Source: Natrinema soli (lineage in GTDB: Archaea; Halobacteriota; Halobacteria; Halobacteriales; Natrialbaceae). Taken from it: a stretch of 12,320 nucleotides of DNA. The notes beneath the pieces were generated by a model that did not search any database, had not been told where the DNA came from, and saw only the letters and a list, made by a program, of their open reading frames with translations. The first letter of the stretch is position 1, and the number at the start of each line of letters is the position of its first letter. Below, piece after piece: positions 6,792 to 12,320 of the stretch. The stretch is taken from contig NZ_JAQIVI010000407.1 in NCBI RefSeq assembly GCF_028618695.1, positions 1-12,320 on the forward strand, in the 5' to 3' direction. Position numbers and translations under genes: made by a program.

Positions 6792-6813
6792 GGACACCGC
6801 TAGCCCGGTGTCC
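6792..6813. repeat. 8-bp inverted repeat upstream of the IS1595 transposase start
   Basis: GGACACCG (6792-6799) and CGGTGTCC (6806-6813) flank a 6-nt loop, 7 bp upstream of the start codon on the minus strand. A hairpin here could cover the leader of the transposase mRNA. That role is inference. Confidence 0.7.
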
Positions 6814-6965
6814 TTGCCCTCTTTGGTTCGAGAGCAGCAGCTGAACGGTATCAACAATCTCCTACAGAAGAGCGTACTGCAGGAAAACAGTCGAACGACG
6901 GTTCGTCGGAAGAGCGCCCCATCGTGCATCGAACGCTTGTTTTCGTCCACGTTCGTCGCCCCCAT

Positions 6966-8732
6966 CTACGACTCGTCTGCCCGATTTACATCCACCGGGT
7001 CCTCGTCGGGTGTCGTCGCAGCGAGCATTCGAGTACCGACGTAACTCCCCATATAGTGGTAGGATACGAGGATGAACGAGTACAATATCAGGAAAAACAA
7101 GATATGTATCCCAAATATCGTCAGCACTAACAGGATCGTTGCGCTCGAGCCGGTAGTGGATACGAGGAATGATGCGAAAAAGGCCCACAGGAACGACCAC
7201 AGGAAGGATATCGTAAAAAAACCTCCGACGAGGGAGAGATAGCCCGTAATGTACGTCTTCGATGTTACGAGCGACAGGATCGTTCTGGCAACGCCAGGGA
7301 GATTGACCACCGTATCGATTCGCCGTTCTTGAACGTACAGCAAGAAAACCCCGTAAGTGACGTACTGAACGGCCACGATGAGAACTGTTTCGAGCTGTTG
7401 ATTCCCCTCCGTTGCTGCCCCCACGAGTCCGCCAACAGGGAGGCCGATCCCCGTGAGTAACAGCGCGAGAATCTGCATCGGAAATAAAAAGAAAATGAGA
7501 AGTATTATTGCCGGAGCGATACCTTCTCGGCCGAGGGCGATCACGTCCCCCATCTTTGGTAACGTCGGACTGAGTGATATTCCAGCGTCACAAACCCGGG
7601 CGAAGTAGCCCGCTAAGAAGACGAAAAACAACAGTCCAAGCCATCTGGCCGGTCCGATACCTAGCTCGTAGAATATTACGAACAAAAGGAAGAGAGCGCT
7701 CCCAGGTAACAGCACGCGCCACTTCTTCTCACTACCCCAGACGAAGCGCCACGATTTGCGTAACGAACTCAACGCTTCCCGGAACGCCTGAGACCAAGTC
7801 ATCCCCCTTCCAAGTACCTGACGGTCAACGCTCGGGTCAGACACCGTCTCGAGTCCCTCGTGATACTTTTCGGCGTACGGCTGGAACGGCGCTCGCGACG
7901 ATTTGAGTAGCCCGCCGAGGTATGCCGATCCAGCGCCGGTGTTGGACTGCGGCGCGTTGATAATCCCGCTCAAGGGATCCGTCTCGCCGTCGAAGTGACC
8001 CGTCAGCCTGCTCCAAGTGCTGGAACGCTTTTCGTAGTCATCGGTATCTCCGGTCGCGTTCGGGAAGGTATCCCCGATCGCATCAGGTCGAGTGTCTCCC
8101 GTCTGGAGCGCTTTTATGCCCGGATCCGCGGAAGACATAGTGGAGTCGTCAACGGGACCGTCGATACCCTCGGTCCGAACGGGTGACTGGGACGATTCCT
8201 CATCGGTTGGATCGTTTTGCGCTATCTGCGCGTCGAACTGATAGCTCTGCCGAATGAAATCGCCCATATTGTACGCTGGGACGTAGCAGACGCGGATTTT
8301 CGCAGGTTCGCTGGTGCTTCCGTTGCGAACATCCAGCTGTTCGCCCGGCGCTAGTTCGAGGCTCTCTCCCTCTTTGAGCGTTATCGGTGACCGTGTCAAC
8401 GCTTCGCTGCTGCTAGCGCCGGTCGCCCCCCACTTCAGAACGTATCCCTCGAGGGAGCCGTAGATAACTTGGACGTACTGGCGCTGTAGCGGATTCTGTC
8501 GATCAAGTTCGAACAAACTCCCCGAGAAACTCGGCGAGATGACTAGCTCAAATTCGAGAGCATGCTCGTCTTCGGAACTGAACAAGAGACAGTTTCCAGT
8601 TCGTGGGTCGACCAGCAGTCTGTTAGTATCGGATATCGAGAAAGTATCCCCACTGGAGATACCGTTAAATCCCGGTCCGTCGGCTGATCCAGTCGTCTGT
8701 TCTCCGCCATCTACCTGCTCTTTTTCGGTCAA
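6966..8732 (-). CDS. Membrane protein: beta-rich N-terminal domain, linker, DUF4013-like multi-TM C-terminus
   Basis: A 588-residue protein. The TTG start (8732-8730) was chosen because a GAGG Shine-Dalgarno sequence lies 7 nt upstream, an in-frame TGA sits just before it, and no later start comes early enough. Residues about 25-165 look like a beta-rich soluble domain (FSISDTNRLLVDPRTGNCLL; YVQVIYGSLEGYVLKWGATG; ESLELAPGEQLDVRNGS) that I do not recognise. Residues about 170-305 are acidic, Ser/Thr/Asp-rich and probably disordered. The C-terminus has about six hydrophobic segments (341-357, 362-379, 404-429, 447-466, 495-524, 531-557), with a layout like haloarchaeal DUF4013 membrane proteins. 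There is no signal peptide, so the N-terminal domain is probably cytoplasmic. The reaction or partner is unknown. Confidence 0.85.
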   Translation of the reverse strand: MTEKEQVDGGEQTTGSADGPGFNGISSGDTFSISDTNRLLVDPRTGNCLLFSSEDEHALEFELVISPSFSGSLFELDRQNPLQRQYVQVIYGSLEGYVLKWGATGASSSEALTRSPITLKEGESLELAPGEQLDVRNGSTSEPAKIRVCYVPAYNMGDFIRQSYQFDAQIAQNDPTDEESSQSPVRTEGIDGPVDDSTMSSADPGIKALQTGDTRPDAIGDTFPNATGDTDDYEKRSSTWSRLTGHFDGETDPLSGIINAPQSNTGAGSAYLGGLLKSSRAPFQPYAEKYHEGLETVSDPSVDRQVLGRGMTWSQAFREALSSLRKSWRFVWGSEKKWRVLLPGSALFLLFVIFYELGIGPARWLGLLFFVFLAGYFARVCDAGISLSPTLPKMGDVIALGREGIAPAIILLIFFLFPMQILALLLTGIGLPVGGLVGAATEGNQQLETVLIVAVQYVTYGVFLLYVQERRIDTVVNLPGVARTILSLVTSKTYITGYLSLVGGFFTISFLWSFLWAFFASFLVSTTGSSATILLVLTIFGIHILFFLILYSFILVSYHYMGSYVGTRMLAATTPDEDPVDVNRADES

Positions 8733-8739
8733 TGTTCTT

Positions 8740-8743
8740 CCTC
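8740..8743 (-). promoter_or_regulatory. Shine-Dalgarno site deciding a TTG start
   Basis: GAGG on the minus strand lies 7 nt before TTG (8732-8730), inside GAGGAAGAACATTG. It supports the unusual start codon of the membrane protein gene. A TATA-like element (TATAA, minus strand, about 8788-8784) lies about 54 nt upstream of the start. Confidence 0.55.
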
Positions 8744-8973
8744 AATTTCTCTTCCCGTGATATTCCCGTCCCCATGCTAATTGTTATACTCTATTACTGC
8801 TATTGAAGGGGAGCTGAGAATATAAATTTGTATGAGTAATTATGTGTAATTAATTTTCCTGGATAGGTTTGTTGATCGATGATCCGCCGCTCTAAACTGC
8901 CCACTACTCTCCTCGATTAAAACAGTCGACGAAAGGCACTTCACCGTTTGAGCCGGTGCAACACCGCTTCAGC

Positions 8974-9230
8974 TCACTGTTCCGGATACGGAATCTCGAG
9001 TTCGTCAGCTTGTCGTCGTTCATATGCGGCCTGTGCGTCGGCTTCCACGTCGACGGCCAGCACATCCGCGTCCGATCCGTACTCACATTCGGCGGCGATC
9101 GCCACCGGCGCGGTACCGTCACACGGGTCGAGCACGCGGTTGCCCGGTCAGTATACGCACGAATCCAGCCGAGCGACGGCGTGAGCGGTTTCACCGATCC
9201 CCACCCAAGTCCTCGCGTTAGCGACGGCAT
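8974..9230 (-). pseudogene. C-terminal remnant of a site-specific DNA methyltransferase
   Basis: Two overlapping minus-strand frames join into one protein-like sequence. From 9230 the first reads KPLTPSLGWIRAYTD. After a missing base near 9147 the next frame reads PGNRVLDPCDGTAPVAIAAE, then DVLAVDVEADAQAAYERRQA, and stops at TGA 8976-8974. This matches the end of N4/N6 DNA methyltransferases with a late AdoMet motif: KPL..., then DPGDxVLDPFxGSGTT, a VAAE helix and an acidic DV strand. The glycine motif is degraded here (DPCDGTAPV instead of DPFxGSGTT). The N-terminal part with the catalytic motif is missing. It is a decayed fragment, perhaps of a lost restriction-modification or phage gene. 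The family call is by motif pattern only. Confidence 0.5.
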
Positions 9231-9386
9231 GTACAGAACACGAGTTTGTACTGGAAACTACCTACGAATAGGGTACTACTTTATTTGGAGATTGATATCA
9301 CTGTTGGGTATGTGTGTTGTGCTACAAGAGGTGGCCAAAAAGTGGACAGGCTATTTTGTCTTACGATCATTTTCACTTGAAAATAG

Positions 9387-9392
9387 TTTATC
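9387..9392 (+). promoter_or_regulatory. Candidate TATA box of the lipoprotein gene
   Basis: TTTATC is centred about 27 nt upstream of ATG 9417, the spacing expected for a leaderless haloarchaeal transcript. Just upstream, ATTTTC (9369-9374) and GAAAAT (9379-9384) form a short inverted repeat that could be an operator. Confidence 0.5.
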
Positions 9393-9416
9393 TACTTACA
9401 AGTGGTATATCATACC

Positions 9417-10103
9417 ATGGACCGCCGTGAGTATCTTTTAACGACTGGCAGTATCGCAATCGGACTTCTCAGCGGGTGCCTAGGGGCTGATAGCACTCAA
9501 GCCGGCCCTGGAGGCCAATCTGATGCTACTCAATGGTATGGAGAATACACAGGAACCGCCCAAGTGACTACACTCAATATCAGTTACTCTGGAGAGCAAG
9601 TGAATACATACTCGCAATATGGCTCCTATCAAACGTCTGTAGTAGCCACCATTGCAGAGCCTGGCACCACGGAAGTCAACAAAGAGAACAACCCCGTCCA
9701 TTTAGCTGTGGGTCCAGACCCGAATTCGGTGCAGGGAGCAGCTGGAGAATTCCACCTTATATCAGCAGGAAGGATTAGTACTGAAGACCATCCAGAACTG
9801 TCTGTACTCCAACCATGGAATCTGCAGTTACAAGAAAACGCGCTTACAGGGGTTATTAACCACGAACTCCCCTCTGGGCACAATTTCTTCTATGAAAAAA
9901 GCCCTGGTGTGGATACAACCGTAACAGAAGTAGATCTCCCTCCAGTGACATGGGAATACATGGCTGGGACAACCCTAACAGCCCAGTTGAACCAAGGTAG
10001 TCTTCAAATGGAGGTTACACCACCAGCAGAGGGAGCAGCAATCGGCCTGGACGACCAGAAGGCCCTCGCAATTCACATCGCCTGCGAACTTTCACGACAA
10101 TAA
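9417..10103 (+). CDS. Tat-exported lipoprotein of unknown function
   Basis: A 228-residue protein. ATG 9417 was preferred over an in-frame GTG at 9402 because MDRREYLLTTGSIAIG is the standard start of a haloarchaeal Tat signal and the TATA box fits a leaderless mRNA. Twin arginines at residues 3-4 and the lipobox LSGC put the lipidated Cys at residue 21. The mature part is rich in Thr, Gln, Gly and Asn with alternating hydrophobic residues (AQVTTLNISYSGEQ; WEYMAGTTLTAQLNQGSL), suggesting a beta-sheet domain displayed outside the membrane. I do not recognise a family. It is a stand-alone gene, more AT-rich than the kinase region, which hints at a different origin. Confidence 0.85.
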   Translation: MDRREYLLTTGSIAIGLLSGCLGADSTQAGPGGQSDATQWYGEYTGTAQVTTLNISYSGEQVNTYSQYGSYQTSVVATIAEPGTTEVNKENNPVHLAVGPDPNSVQGAAGEFHLISAGRISTEDHPELSVLQPWNLQLQENALTGVINHELPSGHNFFYEKSPGVDTTVTEVDLPPVTWEYMAGTTLTAQLNQGSLQMEVTPPAEGAAIGLDDQKALAIHIACELSRQ

Positions 10104-10204
10104 CTGCATTAGTGGACGATCCAGTAAATCCGTACCCAGTTACGATCTTCACCGAAGATAGGCTTGCGCAGCGGTATCAAAGCAAGTCACAGGTGATCCT
10201 GCGA

Positions 10205-10234
10205 ACGAGCCGTCGAGCGTAATCGACGGCTCGT
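10205..10234. repeat. 12-bp perfect inverted repeat upstream of the IS4-like transposase
   Basis: ACGAGCCGTCGA (10205-10216) and its exact reverse complement (10223-10234) flank a 6-nt loop. It lies in the upstream open part of the transposase frame, near the presumed left end of the element. Confidence 0.9.
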
Positions 10235-10340
10235 ATCGCTCGTCGCTGTTAACGATACAGTCGAACTGGTCTTCAAAACACTGGAGACAGAGACAACGGC
10301 ACTGTTCGAACACCTCGATCTGTCGTTCCTCACTGATTAT

Positions 10341-10377
10341 CTCGTGTTCGCCCCCGATCCGAGGGGGCGAACACGAG
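10341..10377. repeat. 15-bp perfect inverted repeat in the IS4-like transposase
   Basis: CTCGTGTTCGCCCCC (10341-10355) is the exact reverse complement of 10363-10377, with a 7-nt loop (GATCCGA). It spans the GTG start at 10344 and encodes LVFAPDPRGRTR. The right arm uses AGG, GGG, CGA and ACA, codons usually avoided in GC-rich haloarchaeal genes. Confidence 0.95.
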
Positions 10378-11219
10378 TTCACGAGCCTATAGAACTCCTG
10401 AAAGGTGTCCTTCACTGCTTCTACAACAATATCTACGGCCCTCGTCCGATGGCGCGGGAACTGCACAACGAGGATGTCTGGCGACAGTGTGGCTTTGAGC
10501 ATCCGCCGTCCCGGCGGACACTCTCACGGTTCATCGCTGACTTCGAACTCGTCGCCGAAGACGTCTTCATCGAATTAGTCCACGAGCTTGCCGAGCAGGT
10601 GCCGCTCGGCAAGCTCTTCTGCATCGATGGGACAGATATCCCAGTTGATCACCGTGACGAAGACGCCGACTGGAACTACGATCACACAGAAGACGACTAC
10701 TATTACGGCTACGGCTGCTGTGTCGTCACCGCAGCAAATAATATTCCGGTCGCAGCAGCGTTCACCCCGGCGAAGAAAGTCGATGAGGAGACGGCGATGC
10801 GCGTCACGCGTGACGCGCTCGCCGTCGATACTCCACGCTGGTTCCTCGGTGATTCAGAGTTCGATATGCTGGAGTGGTACGACTGGCTGCTGGAGCAGTC
10901 AGTCGTGCCGATATCGCCGTACAACCCCCGGAATACAGACGATCCGCCAAACATAGAGTATCGCGTTGAAGAGCGAATCAAAGACCACAGCGACACGGTC
11001 CGTCTCTGGCAGCGCCAACTCAACGAGACGTATACAGAACGCTCACGGGTTGAAACAGCGATTGGCGTCTGCAAGGATCTCGGCCTCGGGGCCCCGCGGG
11101 TCCGAAGCCGAGCACGTGTCAAATCACACGTCTTCATCGCTCTCTGCCTTCGATTAGCTGTCGCCCTCGCTAATTACCACCGAGGAAACGATGTCACCAG
11201 CCCAACCATCACGCTATGA
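10344..11219 (+). CDS. IS4-like DDE transposase (DDE_Tnp_1 type), 5' start unclear
   Basis: From GTG 10344 the protein is 291 residues. The catalytic residues are D95 in LFCIDGTDIP, D170 in RWFLGDSEFDMLEWYDWLL and E237 in YTERSRVETAIGVCKD. This last stretch fits the IS4 signature Y-(2)-R-(3)-E-(6)-K exactly (Y230, R233, E237, K244). It is a cut-and-paste type transposase. The open frame continues upstream to about 10197 and reads naturally (TLETETTALFEHLDLSFLTD), but it has no ATG, GTG or TTG before 10344. The family probably starts in that region, so the native start may be lost or altered. The C-terminus is intact to TGA. I could not define clean terminal repeats or a target duplication. 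Confidence 0.85.
   Translation: MFAPDPRGRTRVHEPIELLKGVLHCFYNNIYGPRPMARELHNEDVWRQCGFEHPPSRRTLSRFIADFELVAEDVFIELVHELAEQVPLGKLFCIDGTDIPVDHRDEDADWNYDHTEDDYYYGYGCCVVTAANNIPVAAAFTPAKKVDEETAMRVTRDALAVDTPRWFLGDSEFDMLEWYDWLLEQSVVPISPYNPRNTDDPPNIEYRVEERIKDHSDTVRLWQRQLNETYTERSRVETAIGVCKDLGLGAPRVRSRARVKSHVFIALCLRLAVALANYHRGNDVTSPTITL
10584..10616. repeat. 13-bp perfect inverted repeat in the IS4-like transposase
   Basis: GAGCTTGCCGAGC (10584-10596) and its exact reverse complement (10604-10616) flank a 7-nt loop. It encodes ELAEQVPLGKL, just before the first catalytic Asp. Confidence 0.93.
10799..10818. repeat. 20-nt perfect palindrome in the IS4-like transposase
   Basis: GCGCGTCACGCGTGACGCGC is its own reverse complement, with no loop. 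It covers the codons for RVTRDAL, between the first and second catalytic Asp. Confidence 0.93.
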
Positions 11220-11239
11220 GAACAGTTCTGCACCACCGC

Positions 11240-11554
11240 CTAGAGATTCGCAATAGAACCCATCATCATTTCCAACGTAGAGTGCCCCTGATACCGGACT
11301 GTGTTGCTCCTTTGGTCGTACTCAATGGCACCGACATCTGCCAGTTGAGGGAGGGTCAAGTGGTGGAGTTGGAGAGTAACCTGTTCTTCTTCTCCAGTAT
11401 CCTGTTCGATAATCTCTTCTGCAAGATCCTGAACTGAGGCTACGTCATCCGACACGTTTTGGAAGTAGTTTAGGACAATGCGTCGGTGGTGATTAGCGAG
11501 TATAGTCAGCAGCTCGTCCTTCTTCTCAGGGTGGAGTGAGTTCTGTTGTTCCAT
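11240..11554 (-). CDS. DUF7344-type winged-helix protein
   Basis: A 104-residue protein from ATG 11554-11552. A longer reading (from 11599) adds 15 residues without family resemblance. The helix ELLTILANHHRRIVLNYF and the core motif LQLHHLTLPQLADVGAIEYD match the family seen at 412-738 and 3564-3911. QDLAEEIIEQDTGEEEQVT between them is the usual acidic linker. It is a putative DNA-binding regulator. The gene is convergent with the IS4-like transposase and ends 20 bp after it, so the right end of that IS must lie very close to, or inside, the 3' end of this gene. The last residues could therefore be IS-derived. Confidence 0.8.
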   Translation of the reverse strand: MEQQNSLHPEKKDELLTILANHHRRIVLNYFQNVSDDVASVQDLAEEIIEQDTGEEEQVTLQLHHLTLPQLADVGAIEYDQRSNTVRYQGHSTLEMMMGSIANL

Positions 11555-11840
11555 TATCGAAGTTCGCTTGTTACAGTGTGAGTTCTGTATGCGAACCACG
11601 TGGAAAACACGGGAATGGACGGCAGCACGCCGTCAACGAGATGTCCACTGCTTGTTAAGGCGGACGCACACCTGTATCGTCAAACGTGTGTCAGACATAT
11701 AAGATCCGTCTTCACCCATATCATCACACTCTGGAACTACCACTGGTCACTTTCTCATCTCTACTGAGCGATGTGTGCTTAGCCTGTACTGAACGGTAAC
11801 CACATGTGCGGACTGAGCGATTGGTAGAAGAAGAGTATGG

Positions 11841-12014
11841 TTAGCAGTAGTAGACCCAGAAGGAGTGTTCGTTCGAACATTCGAGTTCTGTGTATTCACC
11901 GAACGCGGCGATGTACGGACTAACTTTCAGTTCCACGTCCCTCTCTAGGACTGGTATGCTGCTGTTCTCTCCGCATTTCGGACACGCGACTTCCCGAGTT
12001 TCTTGTACTTGCAT
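11841..12014 (-). CDS. Small CPxCG-type zinc-finger protein
   Basis: A 57-residue protein from ATG 12014-12012 to TAA 11843-11841, shorter than usual gene-calling cut-offs. MQVQETREVACPKCGENSSI contains a CPxCG knuckle, and ELECSNEHSFWVYYC supplies a second Cys with a nearby His and a final Cys. Together they could bind one zinc ion in a rubredoxin/zinc-ribbon-like fold. Haloarchaea encode many such CPxCG micro-proteins, usually of unknown role. A TATA-like GTATAC (12031-12036) lies about 20 nt upstream, so the mRNA may be leaderless or nearly so. Real coding is supported by the paired metal-binding motifs and by internal residue balance. The function is not known. Confidence 0.68.
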   Translation of the reverse strand: MQVQETREVACPKCGENSSIPVLERDVELKVSPYIAAFGEYTELECSNEHSFWVYYC

Positions 12015-12171
12015 CAGCACTGATCACGTAGTATACACCACGAATGATGATGAACTACCCGCCTCTCTACTTGATAGGTTCGCGGCCACTATGTCATCTG
12101 TACTTATCGTTTGTCGGGTAGTCACAGAGAGAGGGTATGGAACTTTTCTCTGACACCCTGTTGATCGAATG

Positions 12172-12318
12172 TTACGCTAGGCCAGCGTCCTCGAAAGCCT
12201 CATTGACTACGTCGGCAGTTGGAGCTTTCAGGTGCGGCTCAATCGCTTGGAATAATACTCACGGACATAAATACGTAAAGACATCTGGAACTTTGATTCG
12301 GTTGAGTGCACAGAGAGC
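12172..12318 (-). pseudogene. Possible C-terminal gene fragment with one internal stop
   Basis: A minus-strand frame enters from the right edge (ALCALNRIKVPDVFTYLCP), meets TGA at 12261-12259, and continues VLFQAIEPHLKAPTADVVNE to TAA at 12174-12172 (ending AFEDAGLA). The second part looks like real coding with helical periodicity, but no family is recognised. TGA could be a Trp-to-stop change. It may equally be a chance frame. Confidence 0.25.
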
Positions 12319-12320
12319 AG

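Larger units (their letters stand above)
4732..6873 (-). mobile_element. IS1595-family element, inactivated and split by an IS630 insertion
   Basis: Candidate terminal inverted repeats are 4732-4758 and the reverse complement of 6847-6873. They match at 21 of 27 positions and share GCTC, TGTAG and ATTGTTGAT. The left repeat overlaps the transposase stop and the right one lies about 60 bp upstream of its start, as expected for IS ends. The transposase halves are at 6453-6784 and 4757-5310, with an intact IS630 element between them. I could not find a clean 8-bp target duplication outside these ends, so the exact outer limits are uncertain. Confidence 0.7.

Noticed and set aside
8956..9441. Plus-strand open frame of 161 codons
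   Set aside because: It is antisense to the methyltransferase remnant and runs into the promoter and start of the lipoprotein gene. Its composition is not protein-like.
10149..10502. Minus-strand open frame of 117 codons antisense to the IS4-like transposase
   Set aside because: It overlaps the conserved transposase N-terminus and the 15-bp inverted repeat, has no recognised motif, and is best explained as an antisense shadow.
10160..11252. Possible terminal repeats of the IS4-like element (TAGGC near 10162 and GCCTA near 11242)
   Set aside because: The match beyond TAGGC needs gaps and no direct target duplication is visible. Not good enough to set the ends.
11890..12153. Plus-strand open frame of 87 codons
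   Set aside because: It is antisense to the zinc-finger micro-protein, which has clear paired Cys motifs, and has no features of its own.
1..12320. CRISPR arrays, tRNA or rRNA genes, replication origin
   Set aside because: No regularly spaced direct repeats, no tRNA-like cloverleaf or conserved rRNA stretch, and no Orc/Rep gene were recognised by eye.

Overview
The window looks haloarchaeal (class Halobacteria). The evidence is a Bat-type HTH regulator, three small DUF7344-type winged-helix proteins, a Tat-type lipoprotein signal (RREYL followed by L-S-G-C), acidic proteins, TATA-box rather than bacterial -35/-10 promoters, and transposases of characteristic haloarchaeal IS6, IS5, IS630, IS1595 and IS4-like types. 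The mix of intact and broken insertion sequences with decayed host genes suggests an accessory region such as a megaplasmid or genomic island. I cannot tell which from sequence alone.

Layout. 1-1081: the tail of an IS630-like transposase (2-109), then a DUF7344 gene (412-738, minus) between two gene-poor stretches. 1082-3290: a wrecked area holding an IS5-family transposase fragment, an intact IS6-family element with a perfect 8-bp target duplication (1296-1991), and a decayed response regulator/histidine kinase pair (minus). The regulator has an early stop and is truncated; the kinase is frameshifted and has lost its 5' end. 3564-4670: a regulatory pair on the minus strand, a DUF7344 protein and a Bat/HTH_10 activator. 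4732-6873: an IS1595-family element that is dead (Trp-to-stop, frame offset) and split by an intact IS630-family element (5313-6451, TA duplication). 6966-8732: a large membrane protein with a beta-rich N-terminal domain, a disordered linker and about six C-terminal transmembrane helices. 8974-9230: the frameshifted C-terminal remnant of a DNA methyltransferase. 9417-10103: a secreted lipoprotein. 10197-11219: an IS4-like transposase with no recognisable 5' start. 11240-11554: a third DUF7344 protein. 11841-12014: a 57-residue zinc-finger-like protein. The right edge holds an unresolved coding-like fragment.

The genes do not form one pathway. The likely functional cargo is the small regulators (three DUF7344 paralogues, the Bat-type activator, the zinc-finger protein), the membrane protein and the lipoprotein. 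The rest is mobile-element traffic and its damage. I did not find a clear new defence or metabolic system. The least expected signal is structural: transposase genes of four unrelated IS families carry long, perfect, tight inverted repeats inside or just upstream of their coding regions. I saw none of this size in the neighbouring non-transposon genes, and in at least one case the codons look chosen to keep the palindrome.
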